A stretch of 64,000 nucleotides of DNA from Citrobacter gillenii (GTDB taxonomy: Bacteria; Pseudomonadota; Gammaproteobacteria; Enterobacterales; Enterobacteriaceae), in NCBI RefSeq assembly GCF_013337685.1, contig NZ_SUQN01000005.1:1-64000 (forward strand), given 5' to 3'. Positions within the stretch are counted from its first letter, which is position 1. Each line of letters begins with the position of its first letter. Of the stretch, positions 9,355 to 16,736 are shown in pieces. The position numbers were made by a program, and so were the translations under genes. A model generated the notes under the pieces. The model saw nothing but the letters and a program-made list of their open reading frames with translations. It searched no databases and was not told the origin of the DNA.

Positions 9355-9507
9355 TTACTTTCTTTTGACTCGGTTCGAGTTTGCCTCCCATAAAACAATA
9401 ATAATTAACTGAATAAAAAGGCCGAAAATTGCGCCTGCTATTATGCAGGCGTTTTGTCCATCAATTTTATGAACTACAGAACTGACGCACTCAAGAAATG
9501 ACTGCAT
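9355..9507 (-). CDS. Small single-span membrane protein downstream of the histidine kinase
   Basis: 50 aa from the ATG at 9507, with GGGAG eight bases upstream. The N-terminal half has two Cys (residues 7 and 21); residues 21-39 form a strongly hydrophobic helix (AGAIFGLFIQLIIIVL), and the C-terminus is basic (NRVKRK), so the tail probably lies in the cytoplasm. A CTTGATA element like the regulator repeats lies about 40 bp upstream (minus strand of 9545-9551). Small membrane proteins beside two-component systems often tune the kinase; that role here is inference. No homologue recognised. A terminator for the convergent mig-14 transcript lies inside this frame, which is unusual. Confidence 0.5.
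   Translation of the reverse strand: MQSFLECVSSVVHKIDGQNACIIAGAIFGLFIQLIIIVLWEANSNRVKRK
9432..9455 (+). terminator. Rho-independent terminator of the outer-membrane factor/mig-14 transcript
   Basis: CGCCTGC pairs perfectly with GCAGGCG across a TATTAT loop and is followed by TTTT. It lies 100 bp after the mig-14 stop. The same bases are codons of the small membrane protein on the other strand. Confidence 0.7.
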
Positions 9508-9594
9508 GGTATACTCCCGTTTACCATGCATTTAACCAGCGGATTATCAAGATTCTGTTGGCCTAGCGTAAAGGGATCATCAACGGTCAAAAAT

Positions 9595-10782
9595 TTAATA
9601 TTTCCTCAACGATACCCTGAAGGCAAGTCCACCTTTTTTATTTTTCTCTACCTCCAACTGCCCTCCATGTGCTTCACATATCGCCCGGGCAATAGAAAGT
9701 CCCAGGCCAGAGCCCCCGGAATGCCTGGAGCGTGAAACCTCTTCACGAACAAATGGTGTGAAGATATCTTCAAGCAATTCATCCGGAACGGCAGGCCCTT
9801 TGTCCCTGAAAATAACTGAAACGGCATCTGGAGTGGCATCGTAACTGATATCAAGCACGCCACCATCAGCTGCATAGCGTAATGCATTATCCATCAGTAT
9901 CAGGAAAACCTGGCCTAAACGATAGGAGTCTACTAACCCGCTCAGCACCATGTTATGGTTATGTCTGATGGATACGCCCGCCTTCTCTGCAGAAGGTGTA
10001 ATCCATGCAATTTTTTCCCTGACAATCTCATTAAGACCGGCGGGTATCATGCTCAGATTTAACTGGCCGGCATCAGCAAGCTTCAGCAAATGTAGGTCTT
10101 CAACCAGCCGGTTTAATTCGTTAAGTTGCTGCATGACCATTTTCAGTTGGGTTTCGCTGGGTTCAAATACACCATCAATCATGCCCTGTAGTCTTCCTGT
10201 TGCTGCGGTCAACGGAGAACGAAGTTCATGGGCCATGGCAACATGTGATTTTTTAAGATCTTTTTCATAACGCTCAAGCTGCATCGACATCCCATTAAAA
10301 TTTTCGCTGAGACTACGTAATTCCAGAGGTAGATTATCCGGGATTTTTACTTTTGCGCCGAAGCTTCCCTGAGCAACAGATTTAGCTGCATTGGCAAGTG
10401 CACTTATCTGCTTTGACAGAGGGCGCGCTGTTCTCAGTGTCAGTGTGAAAATGATGGGCATTACGATAAGGACGAGTACAGCCAGAATTAGCCAGTCAGT
10501 GATCCCTAATTCCGGCTTCCAGTAGTCCACGCCATACCATCGATCAATGATCGCGTGATAGCGGTTAATATTCAGCCAGGGATTTTTAATTAACTCAGCA
10601 AGCTCGGACCTGATTTCAACAGGCATCCTGTACTCGTGCCACTTGTTATCAATGTAAAAGCGCAGCCACATACAGAAAGAAATCAGGATTATGCTGCCTA
10701 CTGCCAGCGAAATAACCTTGCGGCATATCCAGTTCCACAGAGAGCTGTTTTCACTTTTCTTAATACGCAATTTTCTGTTCAT
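9595..10782 (-). CDS. Sensor histidine kinase, AdeS/BaeS-like
   Basis: 395 aa. Two membrane segments (about 25-45 and 100-120) bracket a short periplasmic sensor of about 55 residues; a HAMP linker follows. The DHp domain carries the phospho-acceptor His in AMAHELRSPLTAATGRLQG, and the next block (DGVFEPSE, LVEDLHLLKLAD) closely resembles Acinetobacter AdeS as I recall it. The catalytic domain has N, G1 and G2 boxes (LMDNALRYA, GSGLGLSIARAICEAHGG). The start overlaps the response-regulator stop as ATGA. AdeRS controls an RND pump in Acinetobacter, which fits the pump genes next door. The signal sensed is unknown. Confidence 0.9.
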   Translation of the reverse strand: MNRKLRIKKSENSSLWNWICRKVISLAVGSIILISFCMWLRFYIDNKWHEYRMPVEIRSELAELIKNPWLNINRYHAIIDRWYGVDYWKPELGITDWLILAVLVLIVMPIIFTLTLRTARPLSKQISALANAAKSVAQGSFGAKVKIPDNLPLELRSLSENFNGMSMQLERYEKDLKKSHVAMAHELRSPLTAATGRLQGMIDGVFEPSETQLKMVMQQLNELNRLVEDLHLLKLADAGQLNLSMIPAGLNEIVREKIAWITPSAEKAGVSIRHNHNMVLSGLVDSYRLGQVFLILMDNALRYAADGGVLDISYDATPDAVSVIFRDKGPAVPDELLEDIFTPFVREEVSRSRHSGGSGLGLSIARAICEAHGGQLEVEKNKKGGLAFRVSLRKY

Positions 10783-11465
10783 GAGTTAGCAAACCTGTAA
10801 CCTATACCCCTGACATTAATCAGAAGATCAGGCTGACCCGCAGCTTCGAGCTTTTTACGCAAATTATAGATATGCGTATCAACCACCCTCTCAAGAGCAT
10901 CGCTTTCCGGAAGGCAGGCTTCCAGTAACGCCTGACGCGTGAAGGCTTTAGATGGCGACTTCAGGAACGTCATCAGAAGTGACAGTTCTGTTGGAGTCAG
11001 CTCAAGTGGCTGAAGGGGGCCGCCTTCTTTTTCCACGACAACTATCATGGAGTCTATATCGGCTTTTATATTTCTGAACTGCAGGATATCTCCGCTACGT
11101 TGCCCGGCATAACGACGCAGGACAGCATGAACGCGTGCGACGACTTCTCCGGGATTATAAGGTTTAACCACATAGTCATCGGCACCGTAACGAAGCGCAC
11201 TGATTTTATCAGCTCCGTCGCTGATGGCGGTGATCATGATCACCGGGATATCGCTGCGGCGTCGGACCGCAAGCAGGACATCAGTACCACTCATGGATGG
11301 CAGCATAACATCAAGGAGAATGATATCGGGCTTCCAGCTGAAGACCAGATCCATACCGCGTTGCCCGTCACTGGCAATCGAGGTATGGAACTGATCTCTT
11401 TTAAGATATGCCTCAAGTACATTCGCAGCATCCAGATCGTCTTCAATGATTAAGACACGTTTCAC
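10779..11465 (-). CDS. OmpR-family response regulator, AdeR/BaeR-like
   Basis: 228 aa when started at the GTG at 11465 (VKRVLIIEDD), which has AAGGTG five bases upstream; in-frame ATGs at 11525 and 11549 give longer forms. I prefer the GTG because a four-unit repeat array (11473-11516) would otherwise be coding. Receiver domain: acidic pair EDD, phospho-acceptor Asp in LLDVMLPS, Lys in VVKPYNPGEV. The C-terminal winged helix is complete (LTPTELSLLMTFLKSP, RVVDTHIYNLRKKLE). It overlaps the kinase by four bases. Likely regulator of the pump, mig-14, MipA-like and ATP-grasp genes, all of which have matching repeat arrays upstream or share a transcript with one that does. Confidence 0.88.
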   Translation of the reverse strand: MKRVLIIEDDLDAANVLEAYLKRDQFHTSIASDGQRGMDLVFSWKPDIILLDVMLPSMSGTDVLLAVRRRSDIPVIMITAISDGADKISALRYGADDYVVKPYNPGEVVARVHAVLRRYAGQRSGDILQFRNIKADIDSMIVVVEKEGGPLQPLELTPTELSLLMTFLKSPSKAFTRQALLEACLPESDALERVVDTHIYNLRKKLEAAGQPDLLINVRGIGYRFANS

Positions 11466-11472
11466 ATAAGCA

Positions 11473-11516
11473 CCTTGATTAAACCTTGATAAATCCTTGC
11501 GGAGTTCTTGATTATT
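11473..11516. promoter_or_regulatory. 11-bp-spaced direct-repeat array between response regulator and MipA-like gene
   Basis: Four plus-strand units start 11 bases apart: 11473 CCTTGATT, 11484 CCTTGATA, 11495 CCTTGCGG, 11506 TCTTGATT. The array ends 53 bases before the MipA-like ATG, with a CATAAT -10-like hexamer at 11547, which suits activation by an OmpR-family protein. It also abuts the GTG start chosen for the regulator, so autoregulation is possible. Confidence 0.65.
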
Positions 11517-11568
11517 TGTCGGCATACTTCCGCACCTGTTAAGAAGCATAATTCATTCCGGGAGTTTT

Positions 11569-12345
11569 ATGAAGGAATTAAATACGATCCTGTCGGCAAT
11601 ATTTTTACTGCCGTTTGCAACCTACGCCTCGTCTGATGTACATAAATCTGAGGTAACCGTTGGTATAGGAGCTCAATATGCTCCTAAATATATGGGGTCC
11701 GATAAATATGACTCAACAGTCGCGCCTTATTTTGAATGGACTGACGGAACCTGGTTTTTGAATTCAGAAAAAGGGGCGGGAGTTACATATTCCTTTGATA
11801 ATGGTATTTACCTGGGACAGGCTCTGGGATATACATGGGGTCGAACGGATGATGACGGTTCCTGGCTACAGGATGGTTCCAGACATCTCAAAGGAATGGG
11901 TAAAATAAAAACAGCGCTGAACTCGACGACAACGCTGGGTTGGTGGATGGCACCCTGGATTGGATTTGAAGGTAATATTATTGCCCCCCTGACTGAAAGC
12001 CAGGGGGTTCTGTATAACATCGGTCTCAATGTTGTTTTGTTTAATAATGACAGCGACACACTTACCGTCAGTACCATTCGTAATTATGGCGATGCACGGT
12101 ACAATAATACCTGGTTTGGAGTGAGCGAAAAGCAAAGTACAAATACAGGATTTAAACAGTTTAACTCCGACTCGGGGTTAACCAGTGTCGATTATGGCAT
12201 CAACTGGCAACACACATTTGATGACAACTGGTCTGGTTATGCAGACCTGCGCTATACAACACTGGCAAACCGCGTAAGTCATAGTCCCATTGTTGAAAAA
12301 GATGACTACCTGGTTTTCACTATTGGTGCGTTCTATACATTCTGA
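11569..12345 (+). CDS. MipA/OmpV-family outer-membrane beta-barrel protein
   Basis: 258 aa with a cleavable signal peptide (cut probably after FATYA). The mature protein shows MipA/OmpV features: an early VGIGAQYAPKYMGSDKYD segment, alternating aromatic beta-strands, and a C-terminal strand ending in Phe (TIGAFYTF), the usual barrel assembly signal. MipA of E. coli interacts with MltA and PBP1B; relatives are often encoded beside two-component systems and respond to envelope stress or antibiotics. It is divergent from the response regulator with the repeat array between, and is closed by a strong terminator. Family call is firm; substrate or partner unknown. Confidence 0.85.
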   Translation: MKELNTILSAIFLLPFATYASSDVHKSEVTVGIGAQYAPKYMGSDKYDSTVAPYFEWTDGTWFLNSEKGAGVTYSFDNGIYLGQALGYTWGRTDDDGSWLQDGSRHLKGMGKIKTALNSTTTLGWWMAPWIGFEGNIIAPLTESQGVLYNIGLNVVLFNNDSDTLTVSTIRNYGDARYNNTWFGVSEKQSTNTGFKQFNSDSGLTSVDYGINWQHTFDDNWSGYADLRYTTLANRVSHSPIVEKDDYLVFTIGAFYTF

Positions 12346-12371
12346 ACGTCAAACCAGAAAGCCAAAAAAGA

Positions 12372-12399
12372 AACCTGCCATTTAATGGCGGGTTTTTTT
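12372..12399 (+). terminator. Rho-independent terminator after the MipA-like gene
   Basis: AACC-T-GCCAT pairs with ATGGC-G-GGTT across a three-base loop, followed by a run of seven T. Confidence 0.88.
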
Positions 12400-12467
12400 G
12401 TTTGTAACTTAACTATGAGTCATGCAACATAAAATGAAGGTGTTGTAAAATAACATACCGACATAAC

Positions 12468-12500
12468 CTTCATATAAACTTGATTGTTCATTGATACTGA
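12468..12500 (+). promoter_or_regulatory. 11-bp-spaced repeat array upstream of the ATP-grasp gene
   Basis: Units at 12468 (CTTCATA), 12479 (CTTGATT) and 12490 (ATTGATA) are 11 bases apart. The 16-mer at 12479-12494 is identical to 6904-6919 before the outer-membrane factor. The array is about 40 bases from the start codon of the ATP-grasp gene. Confidence 0.6.
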
Positions 12501-12533
12501 ACCTGTATGTTCACTGCTTTAACACAATAGGGC

Positions 12534-13442
12534 ATGATAATGTTAAAGCAAAGATATAAGTTAATTGAGTACAAGTTCAGAGCCTTGCGAACCTTTTTTG
12601 TTTCCGATGAAAAATATCGGAGGATGAAATTCAGGAAGATATTCAATCAGGACCTGGATTTATCACAACCATTAACTCTGAACGAGAAAATAAACTATCG
12701 CATGGTTTTCAATCGCGATTTTTTCTTGACCATCATTGCTGATAAAATTGCTGTTCGGGACTATGTGAGAATGATGGTTGGTGATAAGCATCTGGTTCCG
12801 TTACTTGCAGTTTTTGATAAAATAAGACCGTGCGACTTTGAAGACTTCCCGGATTCTTTTGTCATAAAGTGTAACCATGACAGCGGAAGTTCTATCATCT
12901 GTCATGATAAGAGACAGCTTAACAAAAAGAGTGTGGTCGAACATTTCAATCGACGGTTACGTATGAATCCTTATTATAGTAATCGGGAGTGGCAATATAA
13001 AAACATAAAACCTAAAATATTAGTTGAGCGAAAGCTTAATGTTTTTGATGGGAAAAACCAGGATGTCACACCCGAAATGTTCCGGGTACATTGTTTTCAC
13101 AAAAAACCCATGTATATCGAAGCAGATTTTACCTGCGTAAACGGCAAAGAATATGTCAATGTTTATGACCCAAATTGGGTGCTACAGCCGTTTACGCTTG
13201 GATATGGTAACACCCCTTACACCATTGGTCGTCCCGGATCGTTAGACGAGATTCTTGATGTTGCAGCAAAACTGGCCACTGACCTTGATTACTGCAGGGT
13301 CGATCTTATGGTTGAGAACGAAAGGGTCTACTTCAGTGAAATCACGCTGACGCCTGAAAGTGGTCAGCTGAAGTTCAGACCTGCAGAATGGGATTTGCGA
13401 CTTGGTTGCTTATGGAATATGCCTGTGACGAGGATCGATTAG
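12534..13442 (+). CDS. ATP-grasp amidoligase-like protein (TupA type)
   Basis: 302 aa (300 if the second ATG at 12540, better spaced from AGGG, is used). It follows the TupA-type ATP-grasp pattern: LNEKINYRM, DKIAVRDYV, a loop with FVIKCNHDSGSSII (about residues 107-120), then NIKPKILVERKL and the metal-binding C-terminal CRVDLMVENERVYFSEITLTPESG. TupA-like proteins ligate amino acids to envelope polymers, as in teichuronopeptide, or occur in polysaccharide clusters. Here it shares the predicted operator of the pump/Mig-14 locus, so a change to an envelope component that protects against peptides is a reasonable guess. Substrate unknown. Confidence 0.8.
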   Translation: MIMLKQRYKLIEYKFRALRTFFVSDEKYRRMKFRKIFNQDLDLSQPLTLNEKINYRMVFNRDFFLTIIADKIAVRDYVRMMVGDKHLVPLLAVFDKIRPCDFEDFPDSFVIKCNHDSGSSIICHDKRQLNKKSVVEHFNRRLRMNPYYSNREWQYKNIKPKILVERKLNVFDGKNQDVTPEMFRVHCFHKKPMYIEADFTCVNGKEYVNVYDPNWVLQPFTLGYGNTPYTIGRPGSLDEILDVAAKLATDLDYCRVDLMVENERVYFSEITLTPESGQLKFRPAEWDLRLGCLWNMPVTRID

Positions 13443-13460
13443 CTACCGGGAATAATAAAG

Positions 13461-13484
13461 GTCCGCTTCCGTCGCGGAGCGGAC
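13461..13484. repeat. 24-bp hairpin, copy 1 (GTCCGCT/AGCGGAC arms)
   Basis: GTCCGCT and AGCGGAC flank a 10-base spacer. A second copy with identical arms, the same total length and a different spacer lies at 14289-14312, on the other side of the DUF2268 gene. No T-run follows, so it is not a clear terminator. Confidence 0.6.
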
Positions 13485-13567
13485 GGAGATGTGGCGCTGC
13501 GGGGCTACCTTGAGCGTGAAGGGGAGCTTCATAACCAAAAGATAGTTAATACAATGTCTAATGTACT

Positions 13568-14278
13568 TTAAAGAAATGTTTGCAACTCATCTGCATTTAC
13601 ATTCGAGAGTACTGAAGACCTCAGATGTGGTGCCGTTGAAAAATATCTGGAAACCAGATTAAACCCTGCGGTATACCCTAACCACTGTGGCAAATCACCA
13701 GTACCGAAAAACCACCTGTTGTGATCGTAATCGGTGCTGTGCCAGTTTGCTTTGAGTTGTGGATTATACGACTGAACAATATCTGAATTGATGTTCTCCC
13801 AAGGTTCAGGTTCACCACCAAAAAGCTCAAGAACAAAATGCCCTGCGAGGCCTTCTGAGACCATGGCCTCGCCTAAAGTTATACCATACCCAGGCCCTGC
13901 CCATCTTGCCGCATGGTGCAGTTCATGAGCAAACATGCGTTCAAAAGACTGAGCCGCATTTTTTCTGAAGGCAGGGTTTTCAGGATCAACAGTTAAATAA
14001 ACCAGGCCGGGCTCAGGACAATATCCAAGATGTCCTTTTTCCGGAATGACAAATTTTCCAGTCTTTACCACAACATCAAGTGGAGGGATATGCATTATCC
14101 TTTTTGCTTGTTCGTGAGTTGCAGTCAGGCAGGTATGAAGCCATTGACTGTGAGCATTAAGTTTCTTCTGAGCATCCAGAATATGCAGAATAATTTGAGA
14201 CAAAAGGTAACTCCTAAGTGTCAGGAAATAACAGTATGTTAACATTGCAAGGCTCAATGTCATGACATTATTAGCCAT
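13568..14278 (-). CDS. DUF2268-type putative zinc metalloprotease
   Basis: 236 aa. The core is a DUF2268 domain: an HExxH zinc site in FAHELHHAARWAG (about residues 115-127), followed about 15 residues later by GEAMVSEGLAGHFVLELFGG, which supplies the third ligand. The first 35 residues are hydrophobic and could be an anchor, or an over-long start; an internal start near residue 40 cannot be excluded. Conserved C-terminal WFFGTGDLPQWLGYTAGFNLV is typical of the family. Physiological substrates are not known. It stands alone between two matching 24-bp hairpins. Confidence 0.75.
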   Translation of the reverse strand: MANNVMTLSLAMLTYCYFLTLRSYLLSQIILHILDAQKKLNAHSQWLHTCLTATHEQAKRIMHIPPLDVVVKTGKFVIPEKGHLGYCPEPGLVYLTVDPENPAFRKNAAQSFERMFAHELHHAARWAGPGYGITLGEAMVSEGLAGHFVLELFGGEPEPWENINSDIVQSYNPQLKANWHSTDYDHNRWFFGTGDLPQWLGYTAGFNLVSRYFSTAPHLRSSVLSNVNADELQTFL

Positions 14279-14288
14279 AATTGCTAAT

Positions 14289-14312
14289 GTCCGCTCCTGG
14301 CAAAGAGCGGAC
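14289..14312. repeat. 24-bp hairpin, copy 2 (GTCCGCT/AGCGGAC arms)
   Basis: The arms are identical to those of the 13461-13484 hairpin, with a spacer of the same 10-base length but different sequence. It begins 11 bases upstream of the DUF2268 start. Confidence 0.6.
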
Positions 14313-14465
14313 AGAAAGCAAGACTACCAAATTGGCCACAAGTCAAAACCTAAATTATGATCTCACAGATACATGTATCAATGAAACTATCGCTGCCAGA
14401 TCAATTACGCCTTACTGTCTGAAAATCATGCCATTTTCTGTATTTTTCATTCAAATTAACAATAT

Positions 14466-15317
14466 TCAGGAGGCATAAACTGAAAGGAGCTCTTTAGCTG
14501 CCAGTTGACCAAGTGCATTGGCCGCAAAAGGACTGTCACCTGTCAGTACCTTACGATCTTTGTATACGCTTCCTTTAATATCATCATTAACAATATTCAT
14601 CCCCATTTGCTTAAGTGCCTCGCCAAAATACCATGTGAGATGGCCTGGCATATAACCTATATCGGGCGTCTGCTTATCAGCTGAATCAGGGAAAGCACAA
14701 ATAGAATATCCTTTTAGAGGGTTTTCACCATTGCGCAGCGAAAGGAATGCTGCTGGGCCATGGCAAAGGGATATGACGAAGCGGTCATTGTTCATGAACC
14801 AGCGAAGAGTATCGGCTACTGCGCTGCTTTCTGGCAGCCCAATCAGTGCGCCGTGGCCACCAGGAATAAACACGGCAGCGTATTCATTTTGCTTGTTCAG
14901 GCTATTCAATATATCAGACAATTTTTCAGGATTTTGGAACTTGTCTCTATACTGGCTGAAAAATGGCATAACTTTCTCATCCTTATGCGGCATGGCCCAG
15001 TATTCGAACTTGGTCATGTAACCTGAGATTGTCGCAATGTCAAAATCAAAACCAGCGGTATGCAGGTGATACATTGGAATAAGCGTTTCAACAGGATGGT
15101 TTCCCGTTGAGAACAGAGCCCCGCTATCAGTCATCAGGTAACGCTCATCCGCAGCGATGACCAGCACTTTCTTCCCTCCCATACACTGTTTGGGATAGTC
15201 GTAGTCACTAAGATCAGATACGGGGCTGGTAAACTGACTAAGGGAATAGTCAGAGGGGAAAAATGCGTTTTCTTCAGCATGATCCACTTTCGGATGTTTA
15301 CTTGTATCATTTGTCAT
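14466..15317 (-). CDS. hchA: HchA (Hsp31) glyoxalase III/protein deglycase-type protein
   Basis: 283 aa, the same length as E. coli HchA. DJ-1/PfpI fold with the nucleophile Cys in ISLCHGPAAFLSLR (about residue 184), the upstream Glu region (STGNHPVETLIPMYHLHTAGFDFD) and the metal-site residues of Hsp31. It acts as a holding chaperone and converts methylglyoxal to lactate without glutathione; deglycase activity is debated. In E. coli hchA lies near the dcm-asnT region, but here it sits on the far side of the conjugation module, so it is either cargo or was moved. GAGG is present before the ATG. A LuxR-type relic lies 24 bp upstream. Confidence 0.92.
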   Translation of the reverse strand: MTNDTSKHPKVDHAEENAFFPSDYSLSQFTSPVSDLSDYDYPKQCMGGKKVLVIAADERYLMTDSGALFSTGNHPVETLIPMYHLHTAGFDFDIATISGYMTKFEYWAMPHKDEKVMPFFSQYRDKFQNPEKLSDILNSLNKQNEYAAVFIPGGHGALIGLPESSAVADTLRWFMNNDRFVISLCHGPAAFLSLRNGENPLKGYSICAFPDSADKQTPDIGYMPGHLTWYFGEALKQMGMNIVNDDIKGSVYKDRKVLTGDSPFAANALGQLAAKELLSVYAS

Positions 15318-15340
15318 TACGTATTCCTCGTTGATTGGTG

Positions 15341-15556
15341 TTAACTCTCTTTCTCGGGCCTGAATTCGCCGTTTATAAGGGCGACCAGGATAGCCTGAGT
15401 AGTGGTAGTCTCTTCCATACGGTTGCGTACGTATCTCAGGTGGTTTGCTACAGCATGCGGAGACATTCCCAGTAAACCAAGAACCACTTTAGCTTTTGAT
15501 GACTTATACCCCCAAACTAAACGCTCCTTTAATACCCATATTTCCGAATACAGGAA
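15341..15556 (-). pseudogene. C-terminal fragment of a LuxR-type HTH regulator
   Basis: A 71-codon open frame on the minus strand encodes a LuxR-type helix-turn-helix end: KSSKAKVVLGLLGMSPHAVA, then NHLRYVRNRM, then TTTQAILVALINGEF before the stop. This corresponds to the recognition helix and last helix of GerE-type domains (compare SPRTVEFHL and KTQAVAIAL). Upstream the frame is closed by TGA with no ATG or GTG, and no sensor domain is seen, so it is a 5'-truncated relic. It ends 24 bp before hchA on the same strand. Confidence 0.65.
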
Positions 15557-15972
15557 TCATATGTCGTGCAAAATGCCACTAACAAAACCATGACAATCCA
15601 ATAACTTTAAAAGTGGTTTTATGTTCCTGTTTTATGCCAGGTGAAATAATTTGATATTTTTATAAATATATCGATTTAACTGTAAGTAATTCATATGATT
15701 TTGTCACAAAAAACGACTTCACTTCAGCCCGGAGTATGCGTCCAGTGAACGACCTCTTCATGAACGAAACCGAGAAAAAATAGGCTACAGTCACAACCAC
15801 ACCGTATAGTAACTTCTCTCACATGCTGTTTCAGAGAATAGATCTTCTTGCACCTGAAGAATGGTATCCAAAGCTATCCTGATCACCCCTGAATGCAATA
15901 GTTGTTTATACTAGGCGCATGACAGAATCATAAAATGAGAGCTATCCCTTATTATCATGACTTCAGTGGAAT
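15557..15972. other. Intergenic, no gene seen
   Basis: AT-rich DNA between the LuxR relic and mobC. No frame with a credible start, and no tRNA or repeat, was found. Confidence 0.5.
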
Positions 15973-16728
15973 TTAAATTTGCGTTGAGGTAGCGATATCG
16001 AGGCGTTGCAGCTCGTCAATCGTGTAGATGCGAAACACATTCCGGTGGCGGGTTTCCAGTGGGATGTGTTGATGATTCACGATGACGTACTGGATGCTGT
16101 CAAACAGCCGTTCAAGACCGCGTTTTTTTTGCGGGTCTGGCACAATATAAAAAACGTAGATCCAGTCTTTACGCGTTCGGGCCAGTAAATGACTGGCGAT
16201 GATCGACTGGTAGCGGGCTTTGGTTTTCAGATGGCGCTCGGTCTCGATGGCGATCACCGTGCCGCCGGGGAGGGCAATTAGCCCGTCCGGGCGGTGACTG
16301 ACCTGATAACGGCTCAGGAAAGTTGTGCGATCGCCATGTACCCAGCCGGATGCGCCTTTTTGCTCAAGGATGATCCGCGCCACCTGATTATCAAGGTGGT
16401 GCTCCAGTGTCCAGCCTGTGATTTTTGAAGGCTCAAACCGGGCCGGGAAAATTTCATCATCAGGCTGTATTACGAGCGCCAGCCCGTCGTTGGTTATTCC
16501 CCACAATGAAATTTTCTTCGTACGTGATACCAGGACGTGTTTTTGTATTAACCCCATTCCTTCAACTTTTGAAAGCAGGGAATACAGTGATTTATGATCC
16601 CTGAAGCCGAACAGCAGCATCAGTGTTTTAAAATCACTGTACGTTTCTTCTTTCAGGAAATTCAACAGTCGTATTATCTTCTCGCGATGTCGGGTCTGGC
16701 GCTCGCGGTATGCGGTGATAAGCATCAT
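15973..16728 (-). CDS. mobC: MobC, MOBC-type relaxase/relaxosome protein (CloDF13-like)
   Basis: 251 aa. N-terminal winged-helix-like region (residues 15-75: IIRLLNFLKEETYSDFKTLM) of the replication-relaxation type, then a restriction-endonuclease-like fold with RPDGLIALPGGTVIAIETE (about 160-178) followed by a conserved Lys-rich KTKARY. The Asp...Glu-x-Glu...Lys pattern is what MOBC relaxases of the CloDF13 type use in place of the usual HUH site. It nicks oriT and works with MobB, encoded eight bases upstream. HPI-type ICEs with this pair are known (ICEEc1 is the example I recall). Family call good; catalytic residues inferred. Confidence 0.85.
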   Translation of the reverse strand: MMLITAYRERQTRHREKIIRLLNFLKEETYSDFKTLMLLFGFRDHKSLYSLLSKVEGMGLIQKHVLVSRTKKISLWGITNDGLALVIQPDDEIFPARFEPSKITGWTLEHHLDNQVARIILEQKGASGWVHGDRTTFLSRYQVSHRPDGLIALPGGTVIAIETERHLKTKARYQSIIASHLLARTRKDWIYVFYIVPDPQKKRGLERLFDSIQYVIVNHQHIPLETRHRNVFRIYTIDELQRLDIATSTQI

Positions 16729-16736
16729 TTCCCCTT

